From Liolophura sinensis (taxonomy: Eukaryota > Mollusca > Polyplacophora > Chitonida > Chitonidae), in assembly GCF_032854445.1 (NCBI RefSeq), contig NC_088300.1:64144984-64208983 (forward strand): a DNA stretch of 64,000 nucleotides, given 5' to 3'. Positions within the stretch are counted from its first letter, which is position 1. Every line of letters begins with the position of its first letter. This document shows, piece after piece, positions 24,701-36,680 of this stretch. The notes beneath the pieces were generated by a model. The model ran no database searches. It was not told where the DNA came from and saw only the letters and a list, made by a program, of their open reading frames with translations. Both the position numbers and the translations under genes were made by a program.

Positions 24701-26044
24701 CTACAACAGAGACAAGGAAAGTATACAAGTAAGTATATGGCTACTGCTATCCTCTATTATTGAGGAGGACTCTGCCTGGTTTCCTCTCACCAATGCCGTC
24801 CGTCGTCGTATAAGCGAAATATTCTTGAGTATGGTGATAAACACCAATCAAATAAAAATTGAGGAGGAGATAACCTTTTCTTCAAGCCTGTATATCCAAC
24901 AATCTAAAACACTTCCATACACAAGGGCTGACAATTAAGGCGTAAATGGTTGTAACTCCAGGTTTCATTGTACATGTTTCTTGTAGATACAGACAGAGAG
25001 TCACTACAAGTTAGTTAGCAAATATAGGGTTCAGTTTTCATTAAGTTTAATGGCATTTTAAAGGATTTCTGAAATTTATATCGTACCAACCACTACCCCT
25101 TTAGTAACAGGCTTCTGGCATCCTGCTACCATTCACCAAGCCATCATCTGCTGTGGATGTGGACATACTGTGGTGGTTAAGGTATTCAACCAGCTTTAAA
25201 AGGTAAATTAAGTCAAATATAATGTGCGCCACAAATGAAAGGAAATAGCAAACTGTGTCAAGAAATGCTTCAAATTATTTTTTACATGTGTTTCTAAGCC
25301 AAACATGGCAACATGTAATTATATTGTATGGTGAGTTTTGGAGACCACATTTTTTCATGGATTTTTACATTATTGTCACTGTCTGAAAATCCATTGAAAC
25401 TTATTACAATCTTAAAGGAGTTTATTGGACATAATTCACAAAACTTAATCACTGTTTCATATACAAATAAGTAAAATTCTTATGACAAAACTCAGATGAC
25501 TTTATAAATGTGGCACAAAAAGCCCACCATATTTTATCTTTACTTGATTTGTATGGCCCACAGCTTTGGGGACAGTTTTCCAGGCACTTTGAATGGCAAC
25601 AACTTGGTCTCATCATTAATGTTTGCCATATTTTGTCAGCATTCCACAAGTATTTCACATTCAAAATGCTGCCAACCCGACTAGCAATCTACTACTTGAA
25701 TGCTAGTTACTGGTTACTGGGGTGCCTGCTGAAACTTTCAGCATGGCTTGTAGGCTTTTAAACCATGACTATTTCAGTTTTAGTAATCATTATTATTGCT
25801 TACCTTTAAATAATGATTTAGTCTAGCTAAGGACTCTATAAACATATCTGCCCCTTTATTGGAAAACTCATATCTGCCAGCAGTGAAGAAATAGAGGGTT
25901 TTGTCCAAATCAAAATCGTAATGTCTGTAACATACAAATGTAAAATTAATTAGGATTAATCAGTTCAGCTGTCTTTATTTAAAGAGAATTATTCAGACAA
26001 CATTAATCATTTATTTCTCTTCTGGGTTCAGTAAAATAATAAAG

Positions 26045-26088
<44 letters not shown>

Positions 26089-29000
26089 ATGTGTACATGA
26101 CTTGTGTACCATTTAAAATAGAAACAATGAGAATACAGCTTGGTGGCTACCCAGTGTAATCATTAGTACATGCTTGTAAATAACAGTGAAATAGACATCA
26201 AAAACTTGGAATGAATGAGTGATTATCAACTGAATGAATGAATGAATGATTATTGCTTTACAACATACGGGCAGCCTGTCTTGGCATGAAGATTTTCGAA
26301 TGAATATCCAGGTAATACCATTTCAAATAGTTTCAATTATCTTCATTAAAAAGCAGAACGCGGTGGTGCTGGTCTGACTTCTCAATACGAGGCTGCTAGT
26401 TATTAACATACTGATTAGAAACGTGTTTACAAGTTTATTACCTTTGTAATTAGTTGAGTTTATGAAATTATTTAACAGTGTACTACATGCATATGACTGT
26501 GCACAGTGATTTCAGATCTGCCATCCCTTACCCATGAAAATGTCCTCGTACAAAATCATGGATTCTTTCTTTAGCTTTAGCATGAAGGTTTTGGAACTCG
26601 TGAAGGGCGCTGAACTTGATCACATTTAACCCATTCGGTGTAATAACATCTGCAAAATAAGGAGCAGTAAATGTATTCTTAAAATTATCTGTCTATACTT
26701 AAGATTCATCACTAATCACTGCAGTGTGAAAAGACAGAAGTTGGCAAATGACCTAATTTCTTAATCTTTCAATATATAACGCCTATCATGCAGCTGTTTT
26801 TGTTTTGTTCTTAGAGAGGGAGACTGGATAATGTAATTATAAACAAGATAGGAGGTAAGGATGTTCTCAGTTTAAATCCCCAAATGATATAAAGCTTACT
26901 GTCACACAAGTAGTGTGAGTGGGGAAATCCAACAAATTCTCTGTCCAACGCCGGTAACTGAACTCCCCACCTCACGTGGACCTTTGCATTATATGTTTTC
27001 CAGCAATCAGTACAGCTTGAAATGCAAATCTGACAGTTCATTTAAACACACATTTCACAATAAAGCTGCCGTCATTTCTGCTGCACTGCGGACTGTTTAC
27101 TAACCAGGTTTCCTCATCAGGAGACTTTCTGCCTCCACACCTGTGATCTCTGACACCGTGGTGAAGACATGAGCACAGTGGACAGCTGACCTTTCCATGC
27201 AGTACCTGTGGTAGATCTGCCTATCACCTGCCTCTTTATCCAGGTTGAACTGTACAACACAACCACAAACACATTCAACACAATCAGTATGCAGCTCACA
27301 ACTGAGGGTTTAGATTTGTTCCAAATTTTTGGAATTTGTTTTTCAAATGGCTTACTCCTACATTTATTAGCTTTGTATATGTGCATGTCCAACAAGAGAC
27401 ATTCATGAGAATTCTCCAGAGAAAAGCACCAAACACCGAGAAATGCCTGACAATTTGTGAGACCATGACATTTCATGATATTAATTCCTTCTTTTTTTCA
27501 AGTTATACATTTACTTTTATGTAAACCCAGTGTCTTTTCCACTTACCACTGTAAGTAGTATAAGGCACAAAAATACAAGTTACTGCAATAAGAAAAGTGG
27601 ACCTGTGCTAACCCAACCTGTTCTGCTCTGGAGGTCATTACCAATTCCACCAATCACATAGAATATTTGGAGACAGAGGTCAGGCTGTCTCTACAGTGGC
27701 AGTGCATGAACCGAATGTAGAATGATTCATCAAATTTTAACCAAAATCACCTATAAAATCAACATCTCAACATCTGCTATAACACAGGCATCCTAAGGTA
27801 GTGTGTTAATCCATAAACAATACAATCACATGCAATAATTTTGGAAATTGTTTTCACAAAAAATTGACGTATGCAAATCATAGATCAAAGTCCTATCTAT
27901 GTTGTTGCAAGTCCGCTGCAAGTGTCATGCTGACTGGAGTCTTTTGAAAGAAGATATGATAAACTGTGATAAATTCTGTAATATAATGAACATGTTTTTA
28001 CACTATGTTCCAGTTTACAAATAACAACCAGAATATTATTTAGACATGACATAATTTGGATCAGAAATATTTATTTGTTGGATCAGTGTTTTGTGCTGTA
28101 CTTTTTAACATATATGACAGTATTTGCATATATTATCATAGGAAGAGATCTTTACGATCCCAATGGGTCGCACTGATGAGAGGGTCACAAGTCGTTGTGT
28201 TGCACACAGATGTCAAATACAGGAAATAACTGGGATTTCAAATACAGGAAATAACTGGGATTTCAAATGCAGGACAAAACTAGGATATCAAATACAGGAA
28301 ATAACTGGGATTTCAAATGCAAGATAAAACTAGGATTTCAAATACAGAATAAAACTTGGATGTCAAATACAGGATAAAAATGGAATGTCAAATAAAGGAT
28401 ACAACTGGATGGTCAAATAAAGGCTACAACTGGAATGTCAAACAAAGGATACAACTGTAATGTCAAACAAAGGCTACAACTGGAATGTCAAATAAAGCAT
28501 ACTACTGGCACATCAAATCAAAGACATACAACTTAAAACATTTTTACAGCATTCAACAGAGATGACAAATAAAGCCAGCATCTGCCATCAGTTGCAAATA
28601 CTGCTTACTACTTGTATGTTGAGGGTCAAGGTACAAACTAAAGATCATGACGCATATTACATAATATGCGTCATATGTTGAAAAATATGCCTTAACAGAG
28701 AAATACAACATGGCCAAAAAGAAAAGCTGTACATGTACAAAATTAAGATATACAAAACTAATACAGTACCAACAAAGTTTAGACCAACAAGTATTGCAGT
28801 CTCCCATTAATAGCACTACTGTCAAACTGTCAAATACATGTACAACCTAAAACCATAACTGGCAAATTCAACACCAAGCTACACTGCCACACTTCCAATT
28901 ATGTGTACTTTTATAACCCATACAACACAAAACTAGGCTGCCTTATTACAGTAAATACCAGGATGGTTTACTAAACTAATATTATAAATGATCCATAGTA

Positions 29001-32000
29001 CAGCACAATTACAAGTAAGGGTTATAAAAAAGAAAGGTCAGCTAACCTTTGGACATGAGACAACCTGATAAAGATCCCATCAAATAAACTTAATTCAGTA
29101 CATCATTATCCCAATAATGTTCAATACTACAAGCCTGTGCTTTTAGAATTATACCTGATGATAATTCCAATCAACAGAACAGTCTAACCCAATGTTTAAT
29201 GCCAGCACTGGATAAAAAGGGCGGGACCAAACTGCTCATGCAATGGTACATGAAGTACATTCTTCATTCTCTAAATGAGGTGTTTAAGGTTATTTGTGAT
29301 GGGCTAGTATGATCTGCCGCAAGTCTATAAAGGGCAAACAAATCATTCACTAAGTCTGTCTCACCAAAGATATAGATGAACCAGAGTCTGCATATTCTTT
29401 GGCCTGTTTATGATGGAATTGAAAACACCAAATATACAAGTATAGCAGTCACAATAAAACATAGATTATACAGATTTTTCATGTACTATCTGGGCCCTTT
29501 ACAAGTCTACATGTATATGTATACAGCTGAGTTCGACTAAATTGCCATTTATTTTTCGAATTTGAGGAAATATCAAATAAAGGTCAGTGTCAATGGTTGC
29601 AAAAGGTGCATAAATGTCTTAGTTTGTGGACAGACCGTGTATAAAGTGGATCTGGATGTTAAGTATGGTGTATGTAGCTGATTACAGATACAATGTAATA
29701 ATCAGGTACACATGTCATCGGGGCTAAGGATGACAGCGCTCTTCGCACATCAGTAAATATGAATCATCCTTAGACTGCATTTTCAAGCTTATATTACCCC
29801 CCTCAGTTTTGGGGCTTTTGATAAGGTGTAAATCATGATATCTAAAGTAAAATTCCACGTTGTATCAGAGCCTTCCGATGAGCAAGTCAGCAGAACAAAA
29901 ATACATGCCAAAACTTACACGAACGCACGTGCACCCATGATTGACCTTTCTGGCCCATCAGGGCACATCATCTCGCACATCACACGTTGATTTCTTGTCA
30001 CTTTTAAAAGCATTTTCTTAAAATTACTGATGTACGAAGAGGTCAGTCGAGTAAATCATCCTGAGATGACTTGTATGACTGACAGCATTTCAACTGCCCT
30101 GAGGGTACTGAAGTGGCCAATTTCCTTGACATATGTACAGAAGAAATTGCCCATAGAAGCATAACTCCCATCAGATGTTGGTTAAATGAAACCCATGAAG
30201 TGCAACCTTCATGAAGGTCATTTCACAAGACAACTTTCTCAAGCATTTTAACTTCACTGTAAAAATAAGTGTTTTACCATGAATATCAACATTTCTGTAT
30301 CAATAATACAATGGGAGTGTGGGTTAAAGATAAACATACCCCCCCCAAAAAAATAACACTTTTATATGGCCTGAAATTCCTGACATGTAATCCTTACACC
30401 AATAATAGCATCCACATGCAACCTGCCTAAACTTAAAAACCGTCCTGAAACTGACCTTATCAAGGTTGTTATAGAAATCACAGGAGCCTGCACACAGGTA
30501 ACGTCCCAGCAGTGTGGCGTGTGTCGTAAAGATGGTACTGATGTCAAGTTTGCGTGTCCTTGCATATATCAACCCAACACCAGCCAGCCATTCATGGAAA
30601 TTTGTAACAATCAGCGGTGTGCCATCTAAATTTTTGCGAAACTGAAAGAAAAAATTTAGACAACTTTTAAAATGGCTTTACTAAAATGTGCCTGATTACT
30701 AATGTCAGGTTGCATGTCAGACGTTCCCACTTGCCAGGAAAAGTAGTTTCTTCTTTTTACAGTACAACAAAAAAATACATATATCTGTTGTCGGAAAGAA
30801 TTGTCAGAATCTGGTTGAAATGCTCAAGTACAACTTAACGACACATGACATGGCTACCTACACGCCCAATATGCAAATGCAGCATGAAAACAGTATTCAC
30901 CAAGAGCAATTTTTGCTGACCTGTACAGCAGTACTCACCTCCCCTAAAAACCAAGCCACCAGGGCTCCAAAAATGACAGCATCGTTAGATTCTCTGTCAT
31001 GCCAGGGTATACCAATGTTTGCCGCCTCCCACAACTCATGCTTAAACTCATCCAATTTCCAGGCTGCCGATCCAATGTCAAACAGGATGACCTTGGGGTA
31101 GCCATCTATCAACCATCTACCAAATACAACCTATGGGAAGACAATACAAACAGGTCAAATCAGATATATAAGTAAAAATAAACAGACAATATGTACATCA
31201 ACTCTCACCACTATTATTGAAGGAGACATAAACTGCTTTCTTGTTTTACTGGTGGCTTAATGTATTTTAAGTACAAAAAAACACTTTGCTTTTGGTGAGT
31301 AAAAATGGTTTAAAACTACATGGCAAACATGCGCTGTGCACACAACTATTAAGGTTAATGAGGGGACATAACTCTTCCCATTTATCCACAGGAAATACAT
31401 CCTTCTTTTCGCATTGATGTGGGAGTAAATCTGGTTACCTTGATTCCTGCATCTCTCATCTGCTGAATGCTTTCCTGAAAGACATAGTGATGAGGCTCGA
31501 GGATATCCACCTCTGTCCTGACACAAGACTCGTTGTAAGGTCCCAACAAGCAGTACTGTTCTCCTAGTTCTTCTACTGTTATTGGTGCTTTGGACTTGAT
31601 CACCTGGTAGATGCCTCCAACTGTAAAAGAAGGAATGATCGAATTACACACCTGAACAGCCTTTGCATCTTCTTTTCTGAAATAATCTGATATTAAATGA
31701 TATAATGATATTTTCACCCTCTTGAGTTCATTTCCATTTGTGTGAGAGTATACTATCAGCTTTAGGAAAACAAATTTAGATACAAAGCATGCATCTAACA
31801 ATGCAAGAATTGTACCCCTGATGTTACAGCATAGGAAAATGCCTGTTCCTGAATTGCTGCCAGCGATAATATACATGCATTCATCTGGTCCTTGATTTGG
31901 TCACAACTGGAATGTCTACTCACTGATCAAATGATAAATAAATAGTCTATCTTCAGCCCCAAAATGACTCAAACTCCTTTCCTTATATTGGCTTAGCGTC

Positions 32001-32668
32001 TTTGGAGTCTTGACGCTAACAGTACTCAATTCTGCACTCAACAAAGGTCCAGACTGATTCTCTTTGTTATCGAACAAGTCTCGTGGAAATAACAGACACC
32101 AACCTAAAGACCTGCTTTCCGCATCCACCGCACCGCCACCATATGTTCTTACTTGCTTTATAAGATTTATTGGATAACAAAGAGAATCGGCCTGGACCTT
32201 CGTTAAGTACGAAATTAACACTGTTAGCGTCGAGACTCCAACGACGCTAGGCCAATATAAGAAAAGGAGTTGGAGTCTTTTGGGGCTGGTCTATCATAAA
32301 ACATAGAATTGCTTATGTGAAAAAAATGTACATTTTCAAATCATTAACCGTGCTTTCTTGTTAAGTTATTGACGGTCGTCTAATAAAAACCAGCCAAAAA
32401 TGTGTCAACAGATGTGGAAATCGGGAGAGATATTTAACATGTGTTGTTGTTGTTGTGTCAGCATTGCGGGCAGTTCAAGGTGAGCCGTGTTGTCAGTCAG
32501 CGAAATGAACAGAAGCACGGTACCTTTATTTGCCACTTCCCATGCAACTTCGAAAGCCCACAGATTCTCTGCAGCGGCCGTTGCACCCCTGTCCATGAGA
32601 CAGTCGTCCAGATCAGGCTCGACATTTTTAAGAGATCGAAAGAAACTGTTCCGTCTCCGCATCGCCAT
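18756..32668 (-). CDS. GYS: glycogen [starch] synthase, complete, 14 coding exons, 690 residues
   Basis: Cytosolic GT3-family enzyme that extends alpha-1,4-glucan chains from UDP-glucose. Exons in transcript order: 32668-32524, 31620-31439, 31130-30939, 30641-30456, 27249-27105, 26649-26532, 25924-25804, 24700-24534, 23100-22908, 22011-21885, 21353-21196, 20225-20124, 19405-19334, 18920-18756. All introns are GT-AG and all phases agree, giving 2073 nt. Landmarks: RRRNS at residues 4-8 (PKA/AMPK-like site 2); VANKVGGIY with K48 (UDP-glucose site); [26 protein letters not shown] with R340 and K346; E519 and E527, the catalytic E-x7-E pair, encoded on either side of intron 10; the glucose-6-phosphate-sensing arginines R588, R589, R591, R595, R597, R600; and a C-terminal ladder S647, S651, S655, T659, S663 followed by DDE. 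The length is close to vertebrate GYS2 (703) and shorter than GYS1 (737) because the tail is short. It is probably a single co-ortholog of both. Confidence 0.97.
20884..20930 (-). mobile_element. possible SINE tail remnant in GYS intron 11
   Basis: TCATTTATTTATTTGATTGT and CGTTTAAAGCAATAATCAAG weakly match the reversed SINE tail. Confidence 0.35.
22517..22880. mobile_element. MITE-like element, copy 1, in GYS intron 9
   Basis: The ends AGGGTAGTACTGAGTTCCAA and the reverse complement of TTCAATCCCAAATCTCCCCT form imperfect terminal inverted repeats. The interior (GGTAACTAAATTGATAACAT, ACATGGGCATCTGAAGAAAG, GGTGATTGGTAAGGTAATGT) aligns end to end with copy 2 at 23951-24301. Its right end lies only 28 bp from the exon 9 donor at 22907. 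Confidence 0.75.
23951..24301. mobile_element. MITE-like element, copy 2, in GYS intron 8
   Basis: Left end AATAGGGGAGTTTCGAGTTC and right end (reverse complement) AATAGGGCAGTTTCAAGTTG form an inverted repeat of about 30 bp that continues into AACTCTTTT. The interior matches copy 1 at 22517-22880. It is about 350 bp with no coding capacity, as expected for a non-autonomous DNA transposon. Confidence 0.82.
24768..24860 (+). mobile_element. SINE 3' fragment in GYS intron 7
   Basis: GACTCTGCCTGGTTTCCTCT, CGTCGTATAAGCGAAATATT, CTTGAGTATGGTGATAAACA and CCAATCAAATAAAAATTG match the SINE's 3' part. It is antisense to the gene and about 67 bp upstream of the exon 8 acceptor. Confidence 0.8.
26047..26086. 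repeat. (AT)20 microsatellite in GYS intron 6
   Basis: Uninterrupted AT dinucleotides, about 40 bp. Confidence 0.95.
28068..28125 (-). mobile_element. possible SINE tail remnant in GYS intron 4
   Basis: TATTTATTTGTTGGATCAGT and GTTTTGTGCTGTACTTTTTA resemble the reversed SINE tail with many changes. Confidence 0.35.
28205..28515. repeat. 25-bp minisatellite, about 12 units, in GYS intron 4
   Basis: Units of the form CAAATACAGGAAATAACTGG plus GATTT repeat with point changes. The 5' units (plus strand) are the most uniform, and later units drift to CAAATAAAGGATACAACTGG. Confidence 0.9.
31954..32288. mobile_element. foldback element with arms of about 115 bp in GYS intron 1
   Basis: The left arm (from 31954, CAGCCCCAAAATGACTCAAA) and right arm (ending at 32288, reverse complement CAGCCCCAAAAGACTCCAAC) pair over about 115 bp with few mismatches, through CTTATATTGG, GACGCTAACAGT, AAGGTCCAG and GATTCTCTTTGTTATC. 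The loop is about 100 bp. GTCTATC occurs just outside both ends (31945-31951 and 32289-32295), consistent with a 7-bp target-site duplication. The left copy is separated from the arm by TT. Confidence 0.85.
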
Positions 32669-32910
32669 CTTGACTGAGGTCAGGTTATATCAGGTCAAGG
32701 TCGAGACGTGCCTTGTTGAGGGATTCGGACGCGTGCAGTATATCAGTTCGCTGCCGAATGTACGGAAGCCAGTTAGTACTTTCCGAAAAATGAACCTCGT
32801 AATTACGACATAATTTCCGATAATTACAATATATGTCCCGTACTTGCTACATAGTAATGGGAGAGTCGTCCATAATTACTACATAGTAATTATAACACAC
32901 CGTAGTAATT

Positions 32911-33176
32911 TATTTATTTATTTCTTTGATGGTGTTTTACGTCGTTATCAAGAATATTTCACTTTTACGACGGCGGCCAGCATTATGGTGGGTGGAAACC
33001 GAGCACAGCCCGGGTAAAGCCCACGACCATCCGCAGGCCGCTGCAGATCTTCCCACGTACGGCCGGAGAGGAAGCCAACATGAGCTGTACTTGAACTCAC
33101 AGCGGCCGCATTGGTAAGAGTCTCCTAGGTCATTACGCTGCGCTAGCGCGCTAACCGACTGAGCCACGGAGGTCCC
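32911..33176 (-). mobile_element. full-length SINE upstream of GYS with 11-bp target-site duplication
   Basis: Tail TATTTATTTATTTCTTTGAT at the left, head GACTGAGCCACGGAGGTCCC at the right. CCGTAGTAATT is repeated at 32900-32910 and 33177-33187. It lies about 240 bp upstream of the GYS start codon, in the same orientation as GYS, and so may fall in or next to the promoter. Confidence 0.93.
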
Positions 33177-33334
33177 CCGTAGTAATTGTACTTCATCGTA
33201 CTAACAATGTACTTATTACGGCACTGTACCTTAGTATTCTTATATAGGTTGGGGGGTGGGGGGCTATACAATGTAATTTCGTCATATTACGTAGCTCGTA
33301 ATTGTGTGAAAAAACGATATACTGTTCATGGTCA

Positions 33335-33397
33335 TTGATTTGATTGCTGTTTTACGCCGTGCTCAAAAATATTTCACGTATAGGCCTATACGACCCC
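33335..33397 (-). mobile_element. SINE tail fragment
   Basis: TTGATTTGATTGCTGTTTTA, CGCCGTGCTCAAAAATATTT, CACGTATA and ATACGAC match the reversed tail. Confidence 0.65.
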
Positions 33398-33494
33398 GTA
33401 CCTTAAGATTCTGAACAGGACCGAGATATATTCTAACCTTTGTACCTGCTTATGGCGTTAGAACCTGTTGCACTGGACCGTGATATTTCAACTT

Positions 33495-34620
33495 TTGTGT
33501 GCTCGACAGGTTTTGTGTGGCTGGAGTGGTAGGACTGCTGTTCTCGGCTGTTGTGTGTGGAGTGGTAAGACTGCTGTGCTTGGCTGTTGTGTGTGGCTGG
33601 AGTGGTGAGACTGCTGTGCTCGGCTGTTGTGTGTATCTGAAGTGGTTAGCCCTCTATGCTCGAGTGTTGTGTGTGGCTGGAGTGATTAGACTGTTGTGCT
33701 CGGCTGTTGTATGTCGCTGGAGTGGTTAGACTGTCGTGTTCGACTGTTGTATGTGGCTGGAGTGATAAGACTGCTGGGTTCGACTGTTGTGTATGGATTG
33801 GTTAAACTGCTGTGCTCGGCTGTTGTGTGTGGCTGGAGTGGTAAGACTGCTGTACTCGGCTGTTGTGTGTGGCTGGAGTGGTAAGACTGCGGTGCTCGAC
33901 TGTTGTGTGTGGCTGGAGTGGTTAGACTGCTGTACTCGACTGTTGTGTGTGGCTGGAGTGGTTAGACTGCTGTGCTCGGCTGTGTGTCTGGAGTGGTTCG
34001 GCTGCTGTGCTCGGCCGTTGTGGGTGGCTGGAGTGGTTAGACTGATATGCTCGAGTGTTGTGTGTGGCGGGGATGATTAGACTGTTGTGCTCGGCTGTTG
34101 TATGTCGCTGGAGTGGTTAGACTGTCGTGTTCAACTGTTGTATGTTGCTGGAGTAGTAAGACTGCTGTGTTCGACTGTTGTGTATGGATTGGTTAAACTG
34201 TTGTGCTCTGCTGTTGTGTGTGGGTGGAGTGGTAAGACTGCTGTACTCGGCTGTTGTGTGTGGCTGGAGTGGTAAGACTGCTGTGCTCGACTGTTGTGTG
34301 TTGCTGGAGTGGTAAGACTGCTGTGCTCTGCTGTTGTGTGTGTCTGAAGTGGTTAAACTGCCGTGCTCGACTGTTGTGTGTGTCCCGAGTGGTTAGACTG
34401 CTGTGCTCGACTGTTGTGTGCATCTGGAGTATTGAGACTGTGCTCGGCTGATATGCGATTGTGGAAGTTTGAGTCTGTAGTGCTCAACTGTTGGTCGAGC
34501 GTGTCTAGAGATACCTGGTGTGCTCGACTGTTGTGCTACTCTGGAGCCTTCATCTACTGTGCTCGACTGCGGTGCGTATCTGATGTATTTGAACCTGTTG
34601 TGCTCCACTGCTGTGCGAAT
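33495..34620. repeat. 40-bp minisatellite with higher-order repeat, about 1.1 kb
   Basis: The 40-bp unit reads GTTGTGTGTGGCTGGAGTGG then TTAGACTGCTGTGCTCGACT. There are roughly 27 units, degrading at both ends. A block of about 190 bp at 33690-33880 recurs at 34080-34270, offset by 391 bp, including the variant unit with GTATGGATTGGTTAAACTG. So the array was enlarged by a segmental duplication of about ten units. Because 40 is not a multiple of 3, the Trp/Cys/Val-rich open frames across it are a by-product of the repeat. Confidence 0.95.
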
Positions 34621-34830
34621 CTAGATACCGTTCCAGTATAGTGCGATATGTTGTATTTCAGCCCCGTTAAAAACCGTTCCAATACAGCGCGATTTTTCGT
34701 ATGAACTTGCATGCAAAGTTCAAAATAGTATTGTGTATGATGGCTGATAGTGGCCATCTAGACCACGACTTCAGCAACTTAGTGATCCTACGGAGAGCGC
34801 GGTTTTAATAGAATCGGAAGACGTGGGTTG

Positions 34831-34857
34831 CCCCCCCCCCCCCCCCCCCCCCCCCCC
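34831..34857. repeat. poly-C tract, 27 nt
   Basis: 27 uninterrupted C residues just after the minisatellite. Shorter C runs occur at 7235-7251 (17) and 49565-49579 (15). Confidence 0.95.
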
Positions 34858-36570
34858 TAGCGGAAGTTGCAGGTTAATTAAACCACCACCATATACGTGT
34901 GTAAACTGTCCTATACAATTGCAGTATCGTATAAACTGGATGGATTAGAGTAGGTCTATACAAGTACTAATCTGTTTCGACAAGTTGCATACGACAACTC
35001 GTTTAATCAAATTGTATGTCGCATGTGTGAGTAAGGTTTTTCTCTTTTCACTTAATCTGACAAACTGTTCACGCAGTGCCTTGTTGATTTTGTTTTACAG
35101 TTTACGAAAAAAAATTCCTCCTCTTTGGACGTCGTTTTTTTCAAGCGTAACTTTGACTTACAAAGTTAAGGTGGAAACATAATCGTCACTGACTTGCTGG
35201 TGTTATATCGGGAGCCCAGGCTAAGCTTTCTCTAAGCTGAATTTTAGGTAGGCCTACTGTATATTTTTTCCAGCGTGACTGAGACTGCAGGAATTAACCA
35301 AGGAAATCCTATCTCCTGTCAGCTAGTCAGAGTCCATTCTGTATCCTTTTATGTGCAAGTTCCACTTTGTTCTAAATGGTAGTCAAATGAATCTAAAAAA
35401 AACTTGTGTAATAATACTGTTTGACTTCAAGCATCAAAATTAACTTACGGCATTTCGAAATAACTCCGCAAATTATAATGTATCAGACTATTTCAAATCG
35501 TTCACTTATGAATAGATCTTAGTAGCCTGTATATTGAAAGGGTGTTGAAAATGGAAAAGATATTGAGCAGAAAAATAGCAAAACGGTATTCCTATATAGA
35601 CGACATGCAGATTATACACTCACCTTGGGTCTCACCTAGCTGTTCTCCATATCTGTTTTTATAGGACCGCTGAAATCATCAGTCCTTCCTACTTTACCGA
35701 TTAGTCGCTGAATCAGTGTGAGTTTCATCCTGTCTCATTTTTTTTTACATTTATATTATTTTTAATCTTCTTTCCGAATGACAAAGATAGAATGAGTCTT
35801 GTCAAGATGGTGTGAGGCTCTAGTGTCATATTAAGCATGCATACAAAATTGTTCTTTCCTGCTTATGTTTGTGCTAAATTGCTGCGATTTCATATCGACG
35901 TAAATGTCATATTCTATTCCCATGCATTTATCTGACGCTCCCTGTCACTGATTGGAAACTTTGAGATAGCAGTTCTATTTGACGATGAAAGCAATCACTT
36001 CTCTGTGGGTTTAAATCTGACTACATGTATTGATTTTACGTCTAGCACACCCACTTTATCTTTACCGTTATTAAAGACATTACTCCTTCAAACCTTAAAT
36101 ATGTGACATAACAATCTGATGGGAATTTCTTCCTAATTAATTGTCAGGGTTTTTTAACCGGATAGAGTGCCCTTTATTCAATACGTATATACCAATAAGA
36201 CGCCTTGATTCTCAAGGTAGCACAAATCGGCTTAGGTGAGGTTCATTTTATTCTCAGTTAAGTTTGTGACAAGCCTGGTATAGGAATATTCCTGCGGGAC
36301 TTCTTTGATTCAGTTTTTGTTTTCCTTTTAAAAGTATTGGACAACCGGCGAATGGGGTTTAGATCGACGCCTGCACCCTGGTGATGAGGTGGGGTGGGGG
36401 CTGTGGTATTGTCACGGATGAAAAAACTCCACCCCTCCCAACTTTGTAAGTGCACCATGCCACCGATCGGAGCCGGCTTTAGAGGTTTGCTTGTGTGATG
36501 TGACCCGTTACAGTTACATGTCTGGTTCAGAACTGCGTCACTCCAGGCAAGCAGAGGCCGGTAACAGGGT
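34858..36570. other. upstream region of the CD225 gene, no gene recognised
   Basis: AT-rich sequence without a supported exon or repeat. It should hold regulatory sequence of the CD225 gene. A 66-codon open frame on the minus strand at 36258-36458 has no coding features. Confidence 0.4.
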
Positions 36571-36578
36571 TATATATA
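36571..36578 (+). promoter_or_regulatory. TATA box of the CD225 gene
   Basis: TATATATA at 36571 is followed by a GC-rich spacer and the likely transcription start near 36600, about 80 bp before the ATG at 36681. Confidence 0.55.
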
Positions 36579-36680
36579 GTGCGGACGAAATTTGCCGTGT
36601 TTAGCCGACCGTCGATGCAAGTTCAAAGCTAGACACAGCTGAGTGGTACGGCAAGTAAGAGAATCGGAGAGGCAAAAAGC

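Noticed and set aside
28205-28515. Regularly spaced repeats resembling a CRISPR array
   Set aside because: Units are contiguous and degenerate without distinct spacers; it is a minisatellite in an animal intron.
33499-34641. Series of Cys/Trp/Val-rich open frames
   Set aside because: By-products of the 40-bp minisatellite; the reading shifts by one base per unit.
36290-36330. NF-kB-like GGGACTTCTT and interferon-response-like GTTTTTGTTTTCC upstream of the CD225 gene
   Set aside because: Neither matches its consensus well, and such AT-rich matches are common by chance.
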